In this document: positions 11,860-24,889 of the stretch, one piece after another
Layout: the number at the start of each line of letters is the position of its first letter
Position numbering within the stretch: position 1 is the first letter of the stretch
NCBI RefSeq assembly: GCF_000485595.1
Contig: NW_014577162.1
Coordinates: 102,407 to 145,778, forward strand
Source of the DNA: Priapulus caudatus
Taxonomy: Eukaryota > Priapulida > Priapulimorpha > Priapulimorphida > Priapulidae
Length of the DNA stretch: 43,372 nucleotides
Direction: 5' to 3'
The notes under the pieces: generated by a model
Told to the model about the DNA's origin: nothing
The model's input: only the letters and a program-made list of their open reading frames with translations
Database searches by the model: none
Made by a program: the position numbers and the translations under genes

Positions 11860-12011
11860 CCCGGGTACGTACCACACTATACTTGTCGACCAAACCTAAG
11901 CCTATGCGCCAGTAAAGTGAAGCGTGCTCATACTACATTGTGTCGCCTTCTCTATTGGGAAACGGTGGCGTTTCTACAAGCAAACTGCGATATTCAATAA
12001 TAAAAGTCGAT

Positions 12012-13040
12012 ATGCGCATAGACTGGCTGACGCGAAAGCGTACCTGTGTACAGGTTACAGCGGGTGCACTATTCGTTTTGCTGCTACTGCTAGTCGGCCT
12101 GGTTCAACTGCAACTAGCGCCTGGAAACTGGAAGGAGGACTTTTACCTGGAGGTTGCGGTGCTCGCGTACGACCGGCCTGCGTCGCTACGGCGTCTGCTA
12201 GCGTCGCTCGAGGAAGCCGCGTACGACAACGAGCGCATCACGCTGCACATCTGCATCGACAGACCGAAGGCCGAAGACAAGCTAGCCGGACATCGCGAGG
12301 CCGTGCAGGTGGCCGAGCGATTCCAGTTCACGCACGGTGAGAAAGTGTTGACAGTGCGCCCTCGTAACGTCGGCGTAACCGCGCAATGGTTAGACTGCTG
12401 GAACCCGGACGTCTCTCCCGGCAATTACGGACTGATATTAGAAGACGATATGCGACTGTCGCCGTACTACTACCGGTGGCTGAAGGCCGCGTGTATTACT
12501 TACGGCGGCTACAGCGACGGCGGGAACATCGTCTTGTCTAGACCCAGGGCGGCATTGCCTATCACACAAGTATGGCGTGACCCTCTGTGTACGGTTTGCG
12601 AGAACCTGACAGCTTTTCTCTATCGTATACCCCGACTCTGGGCCTACGCTCCCATGCCGAACCACTGGAGGCAATTCAGAGACTGGGTATTACCTCTATT
12701 GTCGATCAACCTCACAACGGACAGCGAATTCATTCCGTATGTTCCCGATCAGAATGTCGTCATGAATCGATGGCTAACCAATGGTATTTTGCACGGACAT
12801 GTAGACATCGAGTTTTACATGTATTATTACCAGGCAACACGCAAGACGTTCTCGCTGTATGCATACCTGCCGCAAAACAAGTCGTTTGCATGCAACCACC
12901 GAGAACTCGGGGTAAACGTCAAGCCTGCAACGTTTGTGGGAAAATGCGATTCAGAGCCGCTCACAATGTGGGACGATGAATATATTCGGTTTCCGGCAAA
13001 TCCTGTACGCCTCGATTTGGATGGAAATCCCGTGGATTAA
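12012..13040 (+). CDS. Type II membrane glycosyltransferase, GT-A fold
   Basis: Single-exon gene of 342 residues. I chose ATG 12012 because it is the first in-frame ATG (purine at -3); the open frame to its left starts with GTG at 11940. A short basic tail (RIDWLTRKRTCVQ) precedes a membrane segment at about residues 15-35, then a luminal domain, as in Golgi glycosyltransferases. Domain signs: VAVLAYDRPASLRRLLASL (about 48-66), the N-terminal nucleotide-sugar-binding strand and helix; NVGVTAQWL (about 119-127); LILEDDMRLSPYYYRWL (about 141-157), where EDD at 144-146 is the expected metal/UDP-sugar acidic motif. Cysteines and N-glycosylation sequons (NLT, NLT, NKS) in the second half fit the secretory pathway. 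It resembles GNT-I-like and GT2-like enzymes; acceptor and sugar are unknown. It could also be an uncharacterised protein of that superfamily. Confidence 0.85.
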   Translation: MRIDWLTRKRTCVQVTAGALFVLLLLLVGLVQLQLAPGNWKEDFYLEVAVLAYDRPASLRRLLASLEEAAYDNERITLHICIDRPKAEDKLAGHREAVQVAERFQFTHGEKVLTVRPRNVGVTAQWLDCWNPDVSPGNYGLILEDDMRLSPYYYRWLKAACITYGGYSDGGNIVLSRPRAALPITQVWRDPLCTVCENLTAFLYRIPRLWAYAPMPNHWRQFRDWVLPLLSINLTTDSEFIPYVPDQNVVMNRWLTNGILHGHVDIEFYMYYYQATRKTFSLYAYLPQNKSFACNHRELGVNVKPATFVGKCDSEPLTMWDDEYIRFPANPVRLDLDGNPVD

Positions 13041-13238
13041 ATCCACAACTGCTCTATGGTCTGTTTATCAGGTGGATGATGGAGGATCCGACTCCGGTGA
13101 ATTATAGGCAAGTTAAATCACAATGAAGGATGGCGGAAACCAACCTAGGTACCATTAAATATAGCGGCTACTTCTGAATATAGGCCCTATCATCTATAGG
13201 CTGCTAAGGGCTGCCTTTAATTACAACGACTTCCTGTA

Positions 13239-13244
13239 AATAAA
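13239..13244 (+). promoter_or_regulatory. Candidate polyadenylation signal AATAAA
   Basis: AATAAA about 200 bases after the glycosyltransferase stop, in TGTAAATAAAAGTGAG. A second AATAAA is at about 13564. Confidence 0.5.
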
Positions 13245-14112
13245 AGTGAGGTATGCAAATAAGAAATATACCAGAGAAATTAATATTATCTAGGTTAGAT
13301 CGCAACCGAGCTTTCCATACATTGAGAATTGACCCAAAATAATAGGAATAGAAAACGAATGTTAATTCGATGCCCTTTTGTCACTTAATTGTTTACGTAG
13401 ATATACATTTGAATATCATTATCTTGTACTTTTCGTTGTACGAAAGTGTGATTTATTCGTTTACGTACACTTTTGAATAGCATTATCTTGTATTTTTCCT
13501 GTTCTTATCTCGGCTCACGATATATAACTGTTATATGAGGGTATGCCATGCATGGTAGGTTTGTAATAAACTAAAGTGTAATGTTTCAGCCACCACATGT
13601 TTGTCTTGTTATGATATTTAGACTATCCATGTTTATTATGACTGTATATAAATGCTGGGATACTGCCACATCGGTGGATGCTGAGGGAAAGCCCTAACTC
13701 ATCTTCCGTACCATGGTAAGAATTAATGCGCTCGAATTTAAGGTTCTATGTGATTCAACTCTATGGCGCGGAGTCGGTCCTGCCGTGTCCACGAGTAACG
13801 AGCTTTATCCACAGCTTGATTGAGTTACAGAGCGAGAAAGCCGAGTTATAACTTTCATTATTTGAATGTTGCTGTCTCGATCAAGCCGAGGTCTTGATCT
13901 TTTCGAATTTCGAAATTGTGGATAGGGGATTATAGACCTCTGCCTTTATAGTGATCGGATAGAACCATTTATATGGTTTTCTGGTTTTAAATTTGCGTTG
14001 TGTAAAATGTTGTTTTAATCGTTGAAGTTTTCCACACAACGACGAGACGCTTTAACGTCAAGATCATCCCTGCGCGACAGTAAGAGAACTTCTACCAGTA
14101 TATCAAACAATA
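13245..14112. other. Glycosyltransferase 3' flank, no gene
   Basis: AT-rich. TTTGAATA(T/G)CATTATCTTGTA occurs twice (near 13409 and 13471), a local tandem duplication of about 62 bp. Nothing coding seen. Confidence 0.5.
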
Positions 14113-14674
14113 CAGTAAAAGCCCGCGTATAAGAACCTGCATTTTTACAAGTTAGCTTAAAAAGGTTCTTATATAATTGGTGTTTACTGGGAAATCAGGC
14201 TATTTAGTTTCTTAATAAATTCTTATTTTCTTAAGAAAAAAATGTGCTTATTGCTGGTCGAATATTGGTGCGGTCCATTGTTTATATAAAATATCCATAT
14301 AATTATCTCTAAATGACTACAATCTAGACAAATACAAACCCTATTCTATGTTATCTTGATTCTTTTTATGCCCTTTATACCTAATAAACATCAACAAAAC
14401 AAAACGAGATTGTTTTAAAACACCGCAAACATAATGCCTGGCCAGGCATAAGGTATGGTACCAGGCATAATCCCATAATGTATGCAATGAAACTGCACTA
14501 TACTGTATCTTTGTACATTACTCCACTAAACTTGTTAACTGCATTTTATCAAATACGAACCTGTTTCAAATTTTCGGCTAAAACAGTTTCTTATATGTCA
14601 AGGGGGTCTAAATAAAAAATCTTAGCATAACAGGTTCTTAATCACTATAGGTTCTTATACGCGGGTTTTTACTG
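14113..14674. mobile_element. MITE with TA target duplication (562 bp)
   Basis: Left end CAGTAAAAGCCCGCGTAT; reverse complement of the right end CAGTAAAAACCCGCGTAT. TA flanks both sides (14111-14112 and 14675-14676). The TIR continues as AAGAACCT with variants repeated inside (for example 14581-14650). No transposase. TA duplication plus CAGT ends is typical of Tc1/mariner-pogo-type non-autonomous elements. Confidence 0.8.
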
Positions 14675-14676
14675 TA

Positions 14677-15445
14677 TAGACAGGAAGAGTGAAACCCAAA
14701 ATAAAAGATGCAATATCTACTCAGGAAATCAAGATAGTACCGTGATATTGTTAAATAAGTTTTACTCATTAGCGAACAAGAATGGACTCTACAAATTCTT
14801 ACATGTGAAATATTACGATATCGGATTATCCAATCGCAAAAGAACGAGCAAAAATTTAACGTGAACATGCCGATTGACCGCCATCATTGCTAGTTAATAG
14901 TAATTAATTAATTCTCTATTCTATTGCTGGGTCACCCACAGCGCTGGTTTATGCCTAAGACTGCGATGAACGTGTACATTTCCACAAATTAACCCCTTAT
15001 GTCGATATAATAAAACGTGAAGATTTATTTAATCTTCACCGAAACTACAGCGATTGCAATCATGCAGGAGAAGCTTTAACAGTTGTGAAGTTTATGACCA
15101 CTGATTAATTATTTAATCGCAACCCCTTTCCCGCGTTGTTACAAATATATTTTTTAAATACTGAGACTGTCACAATGACGATTACATTTGCGACTCCACA
15201 CGAATAAAATCGTCTGGCAGACGTGATAAAAAAATGTAACACGAAAACAAACGAGGCCTTAAAATGCCTTCGGAATTTCATTCACCACAATCACATATTA
15301 ATTATCGTGTTATTCAAAAAAACCCTTGAGCAGTTATTACTGTAACAATGTCCTTGCTAAACATTAACATCCCTCGATCCTCAAACACAGACGCGCCGAT
15401 TTCTCCCTTCGCCGTTCCTGACTCCGACGCTAGAGGTCGCTGTAG
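14677..15445. other. EPS8 3' flank / 3' UTR region
   Basis: No coding exon. TTTATT at 15024-15029 (AATAAA on the minus strand) lies 417 bases after the EPS8 stop and is a candidate polyadenylation signal. The rest is AT-rich. Confidence 0.45.
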
Positions 15446-15552
15446 CTACGATACAGGCATGTCGAGTGCTCTGTTCTTCATCCGCTTCCGCTGAGCGCGC
15501 AGCATGTCACGCATCGTCTCTGTGCCGTACGCCGCTATGTCCGAGTCAGAAC
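15446..15552 (-). CDS. EPS8: EPS8 terminal exon
   Basis: Acceptor GGTGTCTTGCAG, then two bases that complete the Gly codon left open by exon 16; 34 codons plus TAG at 15448-15446. Encodes SDSDIAAYGTETMRDMLRAQ and RKRMKNRALDMPVS. The exact phase, acceptor and stop support it. The sequence is unlike the vertebrate EPS8 tail, so this is an inferred exon. Confidence 0.72.
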
Positions 15553-18500
15553 CTGCAAGACACCGGAGGTAGCAGGTACAGAGAGCAGGTAAAAACGCGG
15601 ACATAGCTCAGGTGAAACACGCGGACAGATAGCAGGTAAAACACGCGGACAGATAGCAGTTGAAACACGCGGACAGAGAGCAGGTAAAACACGCGGACAG
15701 AGAGCAGGTGAAACACGCGGACAGAGAGCAGGTAAAACACGCGGTCAGAGATCAGGTGAAACACGCGGACAGGGAGCAGGTGAAACACGCAGACAGAGAT
15801 CAGGTGAAACACGCGAACAGATAGCAGGTAAAACACGCGGACAGATAGCAGGTGAAACACGCGGACAGAGATCAGGTGAAACACGCGGACAGATAGCAGG
15901 TAAAACACGCGGACAGAGAGCAGGTAAAACACGCGGACAGAGAGCAGGTAAAACACGCGGACAGGGAGCAGGTGAAACACACGGAGAGTGATCAGGTGGA
16001 ATCAGCGGATACGGGTCTATACATGCCTATACACACAATGAGGATCTACGAGAAAACCTGAAGCGTGTGTGCGAGTGCGTGCCTGCGAGCGTATGTGAAC
16101 AGATTTTGGGACAAACAAACCACCGTCAATATCACATTCGTAAATCTGAGCAATGCAGAGTTTCGGTCAATGAACTATATATATATATAGNNNNNNNNNN
16201 AGCAGGTAAAACACGCGGACAGAGAGCAGGTAAAACACGCGGACAGAGAGCAGGTGAAACACGCGGACAGAGATCAGGTGAAACACGCGGACAGAGAGCC
16301 GGTAAAACACGCGGACAGAGATCAGGTAAAACACGCGGACAGAGATCAGGTAAAACACGCGGACAGATAGCAGGTGAAACACGCGGTCAGAGATCAGGTA
16401 AAACACGCGGACAGAGATCAGGTGTAACACGCGGACAGAGAGCAGGTAAAACACGCGGTCAGAGATCAGGTGAAACACGCGGGCAGAGAGCAGGTAAAAC
16501 CCGCGGACAGATAGCAGGTGTAACACGCGGACAGATAGCAGGTAAAACACGCGGACAGAGAGCAGGTAAACACGCGGACAGAGAGCAGGTAAAACACGCG
16601 GACAGAGAGCAGGTGAAACACGCGGATAGAGATCAGGTGAAACACGCGGACAGAGAGCAGGTAAACACGCGGACAGAGAGCAGGTGTGTTACTCCGCGTG
16701 TTTCACCTGATCTCTGTCCGCGTGTTTACCTGCTCTCTGTCCGCGTGTTACACCTGCTATCTGTCCGCTAGAGATCAGGTGAAACACGCGGACAGATAGC
16801 AGGTAAAACACGCGGACAGATAGCAGGTAAAACACGCGGACAGAGATCAGGTGAAACACGCGGATAGAGATCAGGTGAAACACGCGGACAGATAGCAGGT
16901 AAAACACGCGGACAGAGATCAGGTAAAACACGCGGTTAGAGATCAGGTGAAACACGCGGACAGGGAGCAGGTGAAACACACGGAGAGTGATCAGGTGGAA
17001 TAAGCGGATACGGGTCTATACATGCCTATACACACAATGAGGATCTACGAGAAAACCTGAAGCGACCTGCGTGCGCGTGTGTGTGTGCGAGTGCGTGCCT
17101 GCGAGCGTATGTGAACAGATTTTGGGACAAACAAACCACCGTCAATATCACATTCGTAAATCTGAGCAATGCAGAGTTTCGGTCAATATAGGAATCTATA
17201 TATATATATAGGAAGTAGAAAATAGGCAGCCGTGATAATAGGCAGCCGTGAGTGCGCAACTACGCGTGAACACTTAAACGAATAACTGAACGATAGCATC
17301 TACAAGAAAATTTATAGCGAGACTATAACTAGGCCTAGGCTACTATATTATGGTTTCACCCGTCATGCACTTGTTACTATGACAGACGTGACCACAGAAA
17401 TCTCTGAGCGGGTTAACGACAAACGGCGCAGCAACTAAGCATGCATGGCCTCTATAGCTTCAACAGCAGCGGTTTCCAACCCGAGGTGCCAACCCACAGT
17501 AACGTACAGCAGCTCTCGAAAGCTGAAGGCAGAGAATACGCACGCGCGGAAATTCGCCGTCTTACACACAGTGCCGCAAAGTGTTACCAGTGCGCACATA
17601 CCTCGCACAGGCGGCAAATATGATCCTACAACAAAATAGCCCGAGTATGCGTCAACAACATTTTCAGTGTGTGGCCGTTATACGGGACCAGTTACGCACT
17701 AACCCGGAACAGGTTTGACCCCCCCATGGTCACGCAGTAAGCCATTTCCCCTTGTGTACCCCGAAGGACTTCAGGTGCATTTTCGTTCTCAGGACAATAA
17801 TGCAATAACACTTTTGAGAATCGGAAGTTATACTGTCGTTACCGTATGTTTATTATTAAGTAATCAAAAGTTTTAACATTTTGATTAAAAGCAGGACAAC
17901 TCGGTGGTTGGGCGGTGCTGTTGGTGGTTAATTAAGGGTCGCTACACAAAAGGGTTGGAACCACTTCTCTACGATCTATACGACACGTGATACCGAAATC
18001 TACGAATGAAAACTATCAGTGGTCGCTATAGAATAGTGTTCGGGGATGATTCGTGCCTCGCTAACGCTGGAAGGTGTTTCTACATTAGATGATGTACCTT
18101 CGCACGGTCTTCTTACTAGGCGACCAACACGCTGGATGCACCGTGAGGGTCATGGCGACCCTTGTTATAATCTGCATTACACATAACATAGCTAATTGTA
18201 CACGACGCGGTAACTAGTCAGGTGGGTCTAAGCTCACACAGGCATTGCTTTAGGAATATCGCGTCAATAACGGATCACCAAGCAAGGGCCTCGAGCTGCG
18301 ATGAGAATCACGATTACCAGTCATCGACAACAGTCAAAGATCATGGTAGAGCTGAATTCCTACCATGCATGAGATCGTTGAGATTGCGATAAAAGCACTC
18401 AATTTAGCACACGGCCGGCTGCAATCGCCTAGTGTGCCCGGGTCTGCGATTGAGCCGGCCGATTGTACTATTCATCAGCCAATCAGCGTGCTGAAAATCC

Positions 18501-21500
18501 ACAGAGTCGCCCGACTCAGTCGCGTAGTCACGTAGTGTGTCCACAGAGTCGCCCGACTGAGCCGGCCGGCTCGATCGCATGAAAAATCGCGTAGTGTGTC
18601 CACAGCTTAAATCATGCATGTGATTGACACCAACGAAATGTACCTTTCAAGGGCTGTGACACCGCTGGCCGCCATGGAATTTTAAAGTGTTTTTCTCATT
18701 ATCATTTCCTTAATACTATGGCAGCCCACACTACCGCGCTAGCTTCTCCCAATGCGGCCCTAGCCCAACCGCCAGATACTAAGACTATAGACGATCTATG
18801 CATCAAACCCACAGGGGCACAGCTGGGTCTGTCTAGTTCGTCTACACAGGCGGGTCGCTTCCTGCACTATTATCTGACCTGCTATAAATTATATATGCCT
18901 ATAAATATGCTATAGGGGCAGGTTAAATATACCTGCTATAAATTATGCAAAAGTACTGAGAAGCCTCCCATCATCCTAAACCTGAAGGGTAAAATATTAA
19001 GCTCAACATCACGATGCAAACGCATCGTGAACGAGTAATAAAGTGCGAGTTAACAGCAGCGAGTCAAGCGGGGTCACGCGACATTTCCCGCGATTATAGT
19101 TGCACATTCCCGCAGACAGAGCCATTTCACAGCAATTTTTACAGCGATTCTAGAATCGCTGTCAAGTTGCATGAAAAAATCGCAGCACGTCTGCGCTATA
19201 GGCTTTAATCTCGTTTCCTCTGTGTTTCCATGCGTACGGCTACGCATCAATGGGACCGCGTGCTCACTTCACCAAGGTCACTCAAGGTCAGCAGCGAGCG
19301 CAATGCCTACCTGAATCCTGCGGGTCGTCGGGCGTGTCCTGCGGCCTCGCGCCGGGGATGTCGCGGCTGCCGTGTGGCTCCCCCTGCTGGTGCTGTCGCT
19401 CGTACTCGTAGGGGTCGTACTCTTCTAGTCCGTCTCGGCGCTGCTTGAGCAGCATCTCGAGTTCACGCGAACCCATCGTCTTGAACTGCGTTAACACAGC
19501 GAGAGCGTGTGAGGAACAGTGTGACGGGCAAAACAACATGCAGAGAACGTGTGAGGAACGTGTGAAGATGAGAACAATATTCCGAGAACGTGCGAGGAAC
19601 GCGGGGGAAAGTGGAACAACATGCAGAGAACGTGTAAAGAACGTATGGAGAGTGAAATTACACGGAAAGAACGTTAAGAAACGTGTGGAGCATTGAACGA
19701 AATTCTGAGAATATGCGAGGAACGCGTGAAGGGTGGAACAACATGCAAAGAACGTCTAAGGAATGTGAAGAGGATGGAACAACATGCAGAGAAAGCGCGA
19801 GGGACAAGTTAACAGTGAGGCTACACACAGAGAACGTAACGGAGACATGCACACAGTGGAACAGAATGCCAAAACCATTTGGAACGTACTCGGAGGAATG
19901 TATTGAGACTGTAAATTTCAGCACAAGGTCGACTTTACAAGCATCCCCGAGACGTTTCACAACCTGACATGCTCCACTACAGAAATTCAGCGTTAAAATA
20001 CCGCCACAGTAAGGTGCACCTGATGTTAACAACGGGTCACGAAAACACGCAGAGCGCGCAAGCAGTTCTCTTACACCGGAAATGTTCTTCTGTACTTCCA
20101 ACTGGCTGGCTAGTCGCTTTCCCTCCTCACGGCCGCATATTTGCTCCAGCTCCGCTGGCTTCAGAACGAAGAGTTGGGCAGCGGAATGTCCCTCCAGGGC
20201 TCGGCATATCCTGACAGAAAGACCAATATGTGTCTAATGAAAACACTTCGCGAACTCTGACGACACACACGTTATGATGATATTATAGATTTATGACGTC
20301 ACATCTACGATATTTCTCACAACGATGCCTAGAATCGATATCGTGACTCCTAATGATGCGATGTGCAGAAATTATGTCCGTCATCATTACATCGGCAGCT
20401 TGGGGTTGAGGTTAACAATCTCAGTCCGTAACGAAACCCACGATACAGAAACTGACACAAACCGACACAGACCTTATGCTTCACGCGGAGCAGGTAGGAA
20501 AATCACCCCTGCCGTAGACCCCAGCGCAAAACAGTTTCACTATACATGCTCTTCTAGGAAGCAGGCAGCAGTGCGTTGTCACAATTAGTTCGTCCGTCCA
20601 AAATGTCTTATCTTTTGAAATGACTTGCAAAAGTTGCGACATTTTTGACTCATGACATTCGTAAAAGTCTGTGATGTTTCTGACATCAGATACCAGAAGG
20701 ATAACAGAACCGTCTTTACAACAAACGATGCGACCGCTGTTTATCACACACAATGCGAATAGTATAGGGCCACGCGCGCCAATCGCTCTAGGCAGGAGCA
20801 CTATAGTAGGCAATCCATTATCCTAAACCCTTGGGACAGATACGTTTCGGAATTCGGAATTTTTCGGATTTCGGAATGGTAGTGCAGTACAGATATACAT
20901 ACCGTATATCAAGCAAATAGCCAGTACTAAAACCCAAGTTTTCAAGAGGTCTAGTGCTGTACCAAACACATTAATATTTCTGCAGTAAACCTTGTGCAGC
21001 CAAACGTGAACTTTGGTGTGCAGACAACCGCCAGAAAAATCTTTCGGATTTCGGAGTTTTTGGATTTTCAGAATTTCGGATAATAGATTGTGTACTGTAC
21101 ATAGAAATAGAGACCAGATCACCTACGACGCAACCCTTCTCCCGCGCCGTATTACCCGCTGCACTTACGAGGGCTTGAAGGCCTTTGCCTGCAGCCACTC
21201 CTGCACCTCGTGCGAACTGCAGCGAGCGTCGATGTAGACGTTGGGCGCCGCGCGCGCCATCTTGTAACCGCCGTGATTCAGTCGCTCGTTCAGTTCGTCA
21301 TTGAGCAGGTCGATATCCGAACGAGCTGCAAAACAAAATTCGCGAACGTGCACACGTCTGTTCTGTGAAGCACTGGGTCGGTGTCGATGAGTTCGCAAGC
21401 ACACGTTTGCGGTTTCACTCGCCTCTTTGAAGTTGCGATCGCGATTATTCGGAGAGGTCCCGCGTCTCTGACGACGCGTGAGCGTATTCAAGTTCGCCCG

Positions 21501-24500
21501 TAACCTTCGAGGTCATGCCTATCTTTGAGGTCGCGCGCGCGTATTCAAGGTCAAGTGTAACTTTGAGGTCGTGCTTATCTTTGAAGTCGCGCGCACGTAT
21601 TCAAGGTCAAGTGTAACTTTGAGGTCGTGCGCACGTATTCAAGGTCAAGTGTAACTTTGAAGTTATGCGTATCGTTGATGTCGCGCGCACGTATTCAAGG
21701 TTGCGTGTAACTTTGCGGTCATGCTTATCTCTGAGGTCGCACTCGCATATATTCCATGTCGCACGCAAATTTGAGATTAAGAGTAAATGTAACCCAAACC
21801 GAATCTTTCGCCACACATTGCAAACATCATCATACAGTAGTTCTACGAGTGTAGTACTACTGTCTACTTCTGTAGTTCATCTACAGCGGACTACCGCTTC
21901 CAACGAGAATTATAGAGACTATACCGGTGACATCTTGCCTATATCGTGGGCAAGACTTTTAAGTTAAATTAAATATGTTCTCACCTGGCTTTATCGTGTT
22001 AGGCATTGCTCTGGTGGTGGATGGGTCTGATGAATTGTAGTCGCGATAGCTTTCTGTGTGAGGAAACTGAGCAACTTCAGTCATCATGTAAGGCTTAACG
22101 ATACATGCCACGCTCAGAGGCAGACCGAAGCGTTAACCCACATATTATTAGACCGATTCCCCCAACTCGCTCATATTTATACCTATTATTTTTAAATTTC
22201 CTGTTTAATAGGTAATCATTTCATATTTCCAATGGTAACATGTTGCCAGGAATTGTGGCCAACCGTTTATAAATATTTATCAGTTTAGCATCTTATTATT
22301 ACAATAAAGCGCCTACGATCATCTACCAACGCAAGTGCATGCAACACAAATCAACTGACAAGTGTAGTAACAGTTTACGCATAGCAGCAGCATGCAGACC
22401 TACGTCTACATATTTCTACGTGCTCACGGATAAGAATTGAACATTTGTGTGAAGTAGAAACGTAGAATAACAGATGCACCGTGTGACATTTCCAACCTTG
22501 CAATTATATCACTGTAACAATGAGCGACAAACGGAAAGCATCTCCGTAGGTGCTAAACTTGTGACGTAGTTAAAAACAACATCCGCGTCGTTCATCGTGT
22601 GTACGAACATAATTATGTGTCCGTTCGACGAATTATTTATTCCTTCGTTGAAGTTCTATGTTGGTTATGACTGACAAGTGCAGCGAGGGAAACGTGTACA
22701 GGAAAAGAACGCGGAACGTGTGCAACCCACCTAGTGCGGTGGTTTAGTTTAACAAATCCCGCATCGCTCGCTAGTGAAATAGATTTCATGGTTAAATTAT
22801 TGGAAGAGTTGCATATAACCATTTAATACAATCCCGCGCTCTCGGTTTTAATCCGATTCCAATGTATATAAATGTGTCAAAAATGAAACCGTCACTGCGA
22901 ATCACACCAGATATTAATAGATACCAGGAGTAGCTAAAACAAAGTTGAGACAAAGTAATCTCTGATCTATTCCAGGTAGATAGGAAATATTTTTATGTGG
23001 CAGTGGGAAAGCGTTTGAGAGAGAATGGACCATGCAGGTAGTAGGTAGGCCAGTGCTAGTTTAATCCATGAAATGTTTCGGAACGCAAGCACGTTCGAGC
23101 GTGCGCGCGTGCTAGCGTGCGTGCATCAGTACGTGAATTCGTGCGTGCGAATATACCAGAACTCTTTTCAGAGCACGTTCCAATGTATTAGCAAAGATTT
23201 ATAAAATTTATTTTTTATGGTATGAGTTCATATCTACGTTGCATGGCACCACAGACACGACATTATTACGCAGACTGGTGGACACTCATGAAAGAACACC
23301 TGTAAAAACAAACAGCTTGATTGACAGCTATTTTATTATATAGTTTCTACACATGTACATGTATGAGATAAATTTTGCGAAAATCTCATTTGTTATGAAT
23401 AATAAAATGTTTAAAGAGATAAAACTTAATAAATACATCTGTTTTATATGCTAAGCAGGGTTTTGATTTCAGAGAACTTGAATAATATTAGTTGATTAAT
23501 CAAAAAGAGCAGAAAATTAGAAATATCACAGAAACCAATGTTTGAGGTTTGAAGGAAGGTCAAAATGGTGATGTTAATTTCGTTAGAAAGATTGTTAGCT
23601 GTTATTACCGTCGTTCTATAGATTAGTAAGTGGTATAACCATGTAAAGTAGAATAATGAAACTCGTACGTGTGTTAGAATGTATTGTATTTTGAATGCGT
23701 TCCGATGGTTCGATGATGCTGATTCGTTGCAAGAACGTCAGATAAAACTCGAATTGCCTACTGAAATGCTTTCCTTTTGAATCACACTATTTTCATATAT
23801 ACCGATCGCCTACGTTTGGTGATCGCATCGAGCAACACCGCCAAACGCGCGCCAACGCTAAACTCCAGAACGGCGTATTAAACCGTAAAATCAAAGTGTT
23901 TCTTTTTTCTTTTTTTCGAAATTTCCAATGCGATTTTTTAACGATGACGCAAGCGAGCCATCACATCATATGAATTTCACAGCTTTCCCTAGCAGATGAC
24001 AGGGGTGTTGCGTTGAAACTTGGGCCAAAACACGCAGCGTATGGTGTGTGTGACGCACACCACGTCCGACTTCACACGAATGCAACGAGCGTTAGTTGCG
24101 ATAGTTAGAAGGAAGGCACCCATCACCAACGAGAACAGACAAAGCAAGGCGCAGAAACAGATGCGTCCTGCGATGGGAGGAAGCGACCAGCAAAAGATCG
24201 GGAGTGATGAATAAAACAAATTTGTTTATTTTTCTATTCACTCCTGATAAGATGTTAATCACTCTGATAAATATATCGGTCTCGTTAGCTAGCAGTACTC
24301 CAGCGGAAGGGTGTTAGAGTGATGCCGTGCCTACATGCAAACGGGCTCGATTTTTTATCAGGGTGATGTGAGTAAGACGTCTCCTGAAATTCGCCCCTTA
24401 CAATACGATAATGTGCCTACGTTTGGGAACGATTAAAAACGCGCGAGTAGTGTAAAACGAATATTACGGATAAATGCGTGAACATTTTAAAGACGACGAC

Positions 24501-24792
24501 GACGACGACGACGACGATGACAACAACGACGACGACGGCGACAAGTGAGCAACCATCTAGCACAAGTAATAGCAGGCTAAGCAAAGGTTTGCAACATACA
24601 ACTATTATACACGTAAACACTAACAATGACATTGCACCAGCAGCATCCTTTGTGCAGATGCGTCAATGCGCAACACTGAGCATACCATCAATTAGTAGAA
24701 TATCAGTGCTGATTTATTTATATTTCAGTCTACGAACACACACTCGCACGCGCACACACACACACACACACACACACTCGCACGCGCACACG

Positions 24793-24889
<97 letters not shown>

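Noticed and set aside
11940-12011. N-terminal 24-residue extension of the glycosyltransferase
   Set aside because: The frame begins with GTG, and no in-frame ATG occurs before 12012.
15546-16979. Long repeat proteins (RVFYLLSV and GKTRGQR types) on both strands
   Set aside because: The period of 24 bases keeps all frames open; both strands show it equally, and splicing places the region inside an intron.
15583-16990. CRISPR-like array of short repeats
   Set aside because: Units are contiguous 24-bp tandem repeats with no unique spacers, in an animal intron; it is a minisatellite.
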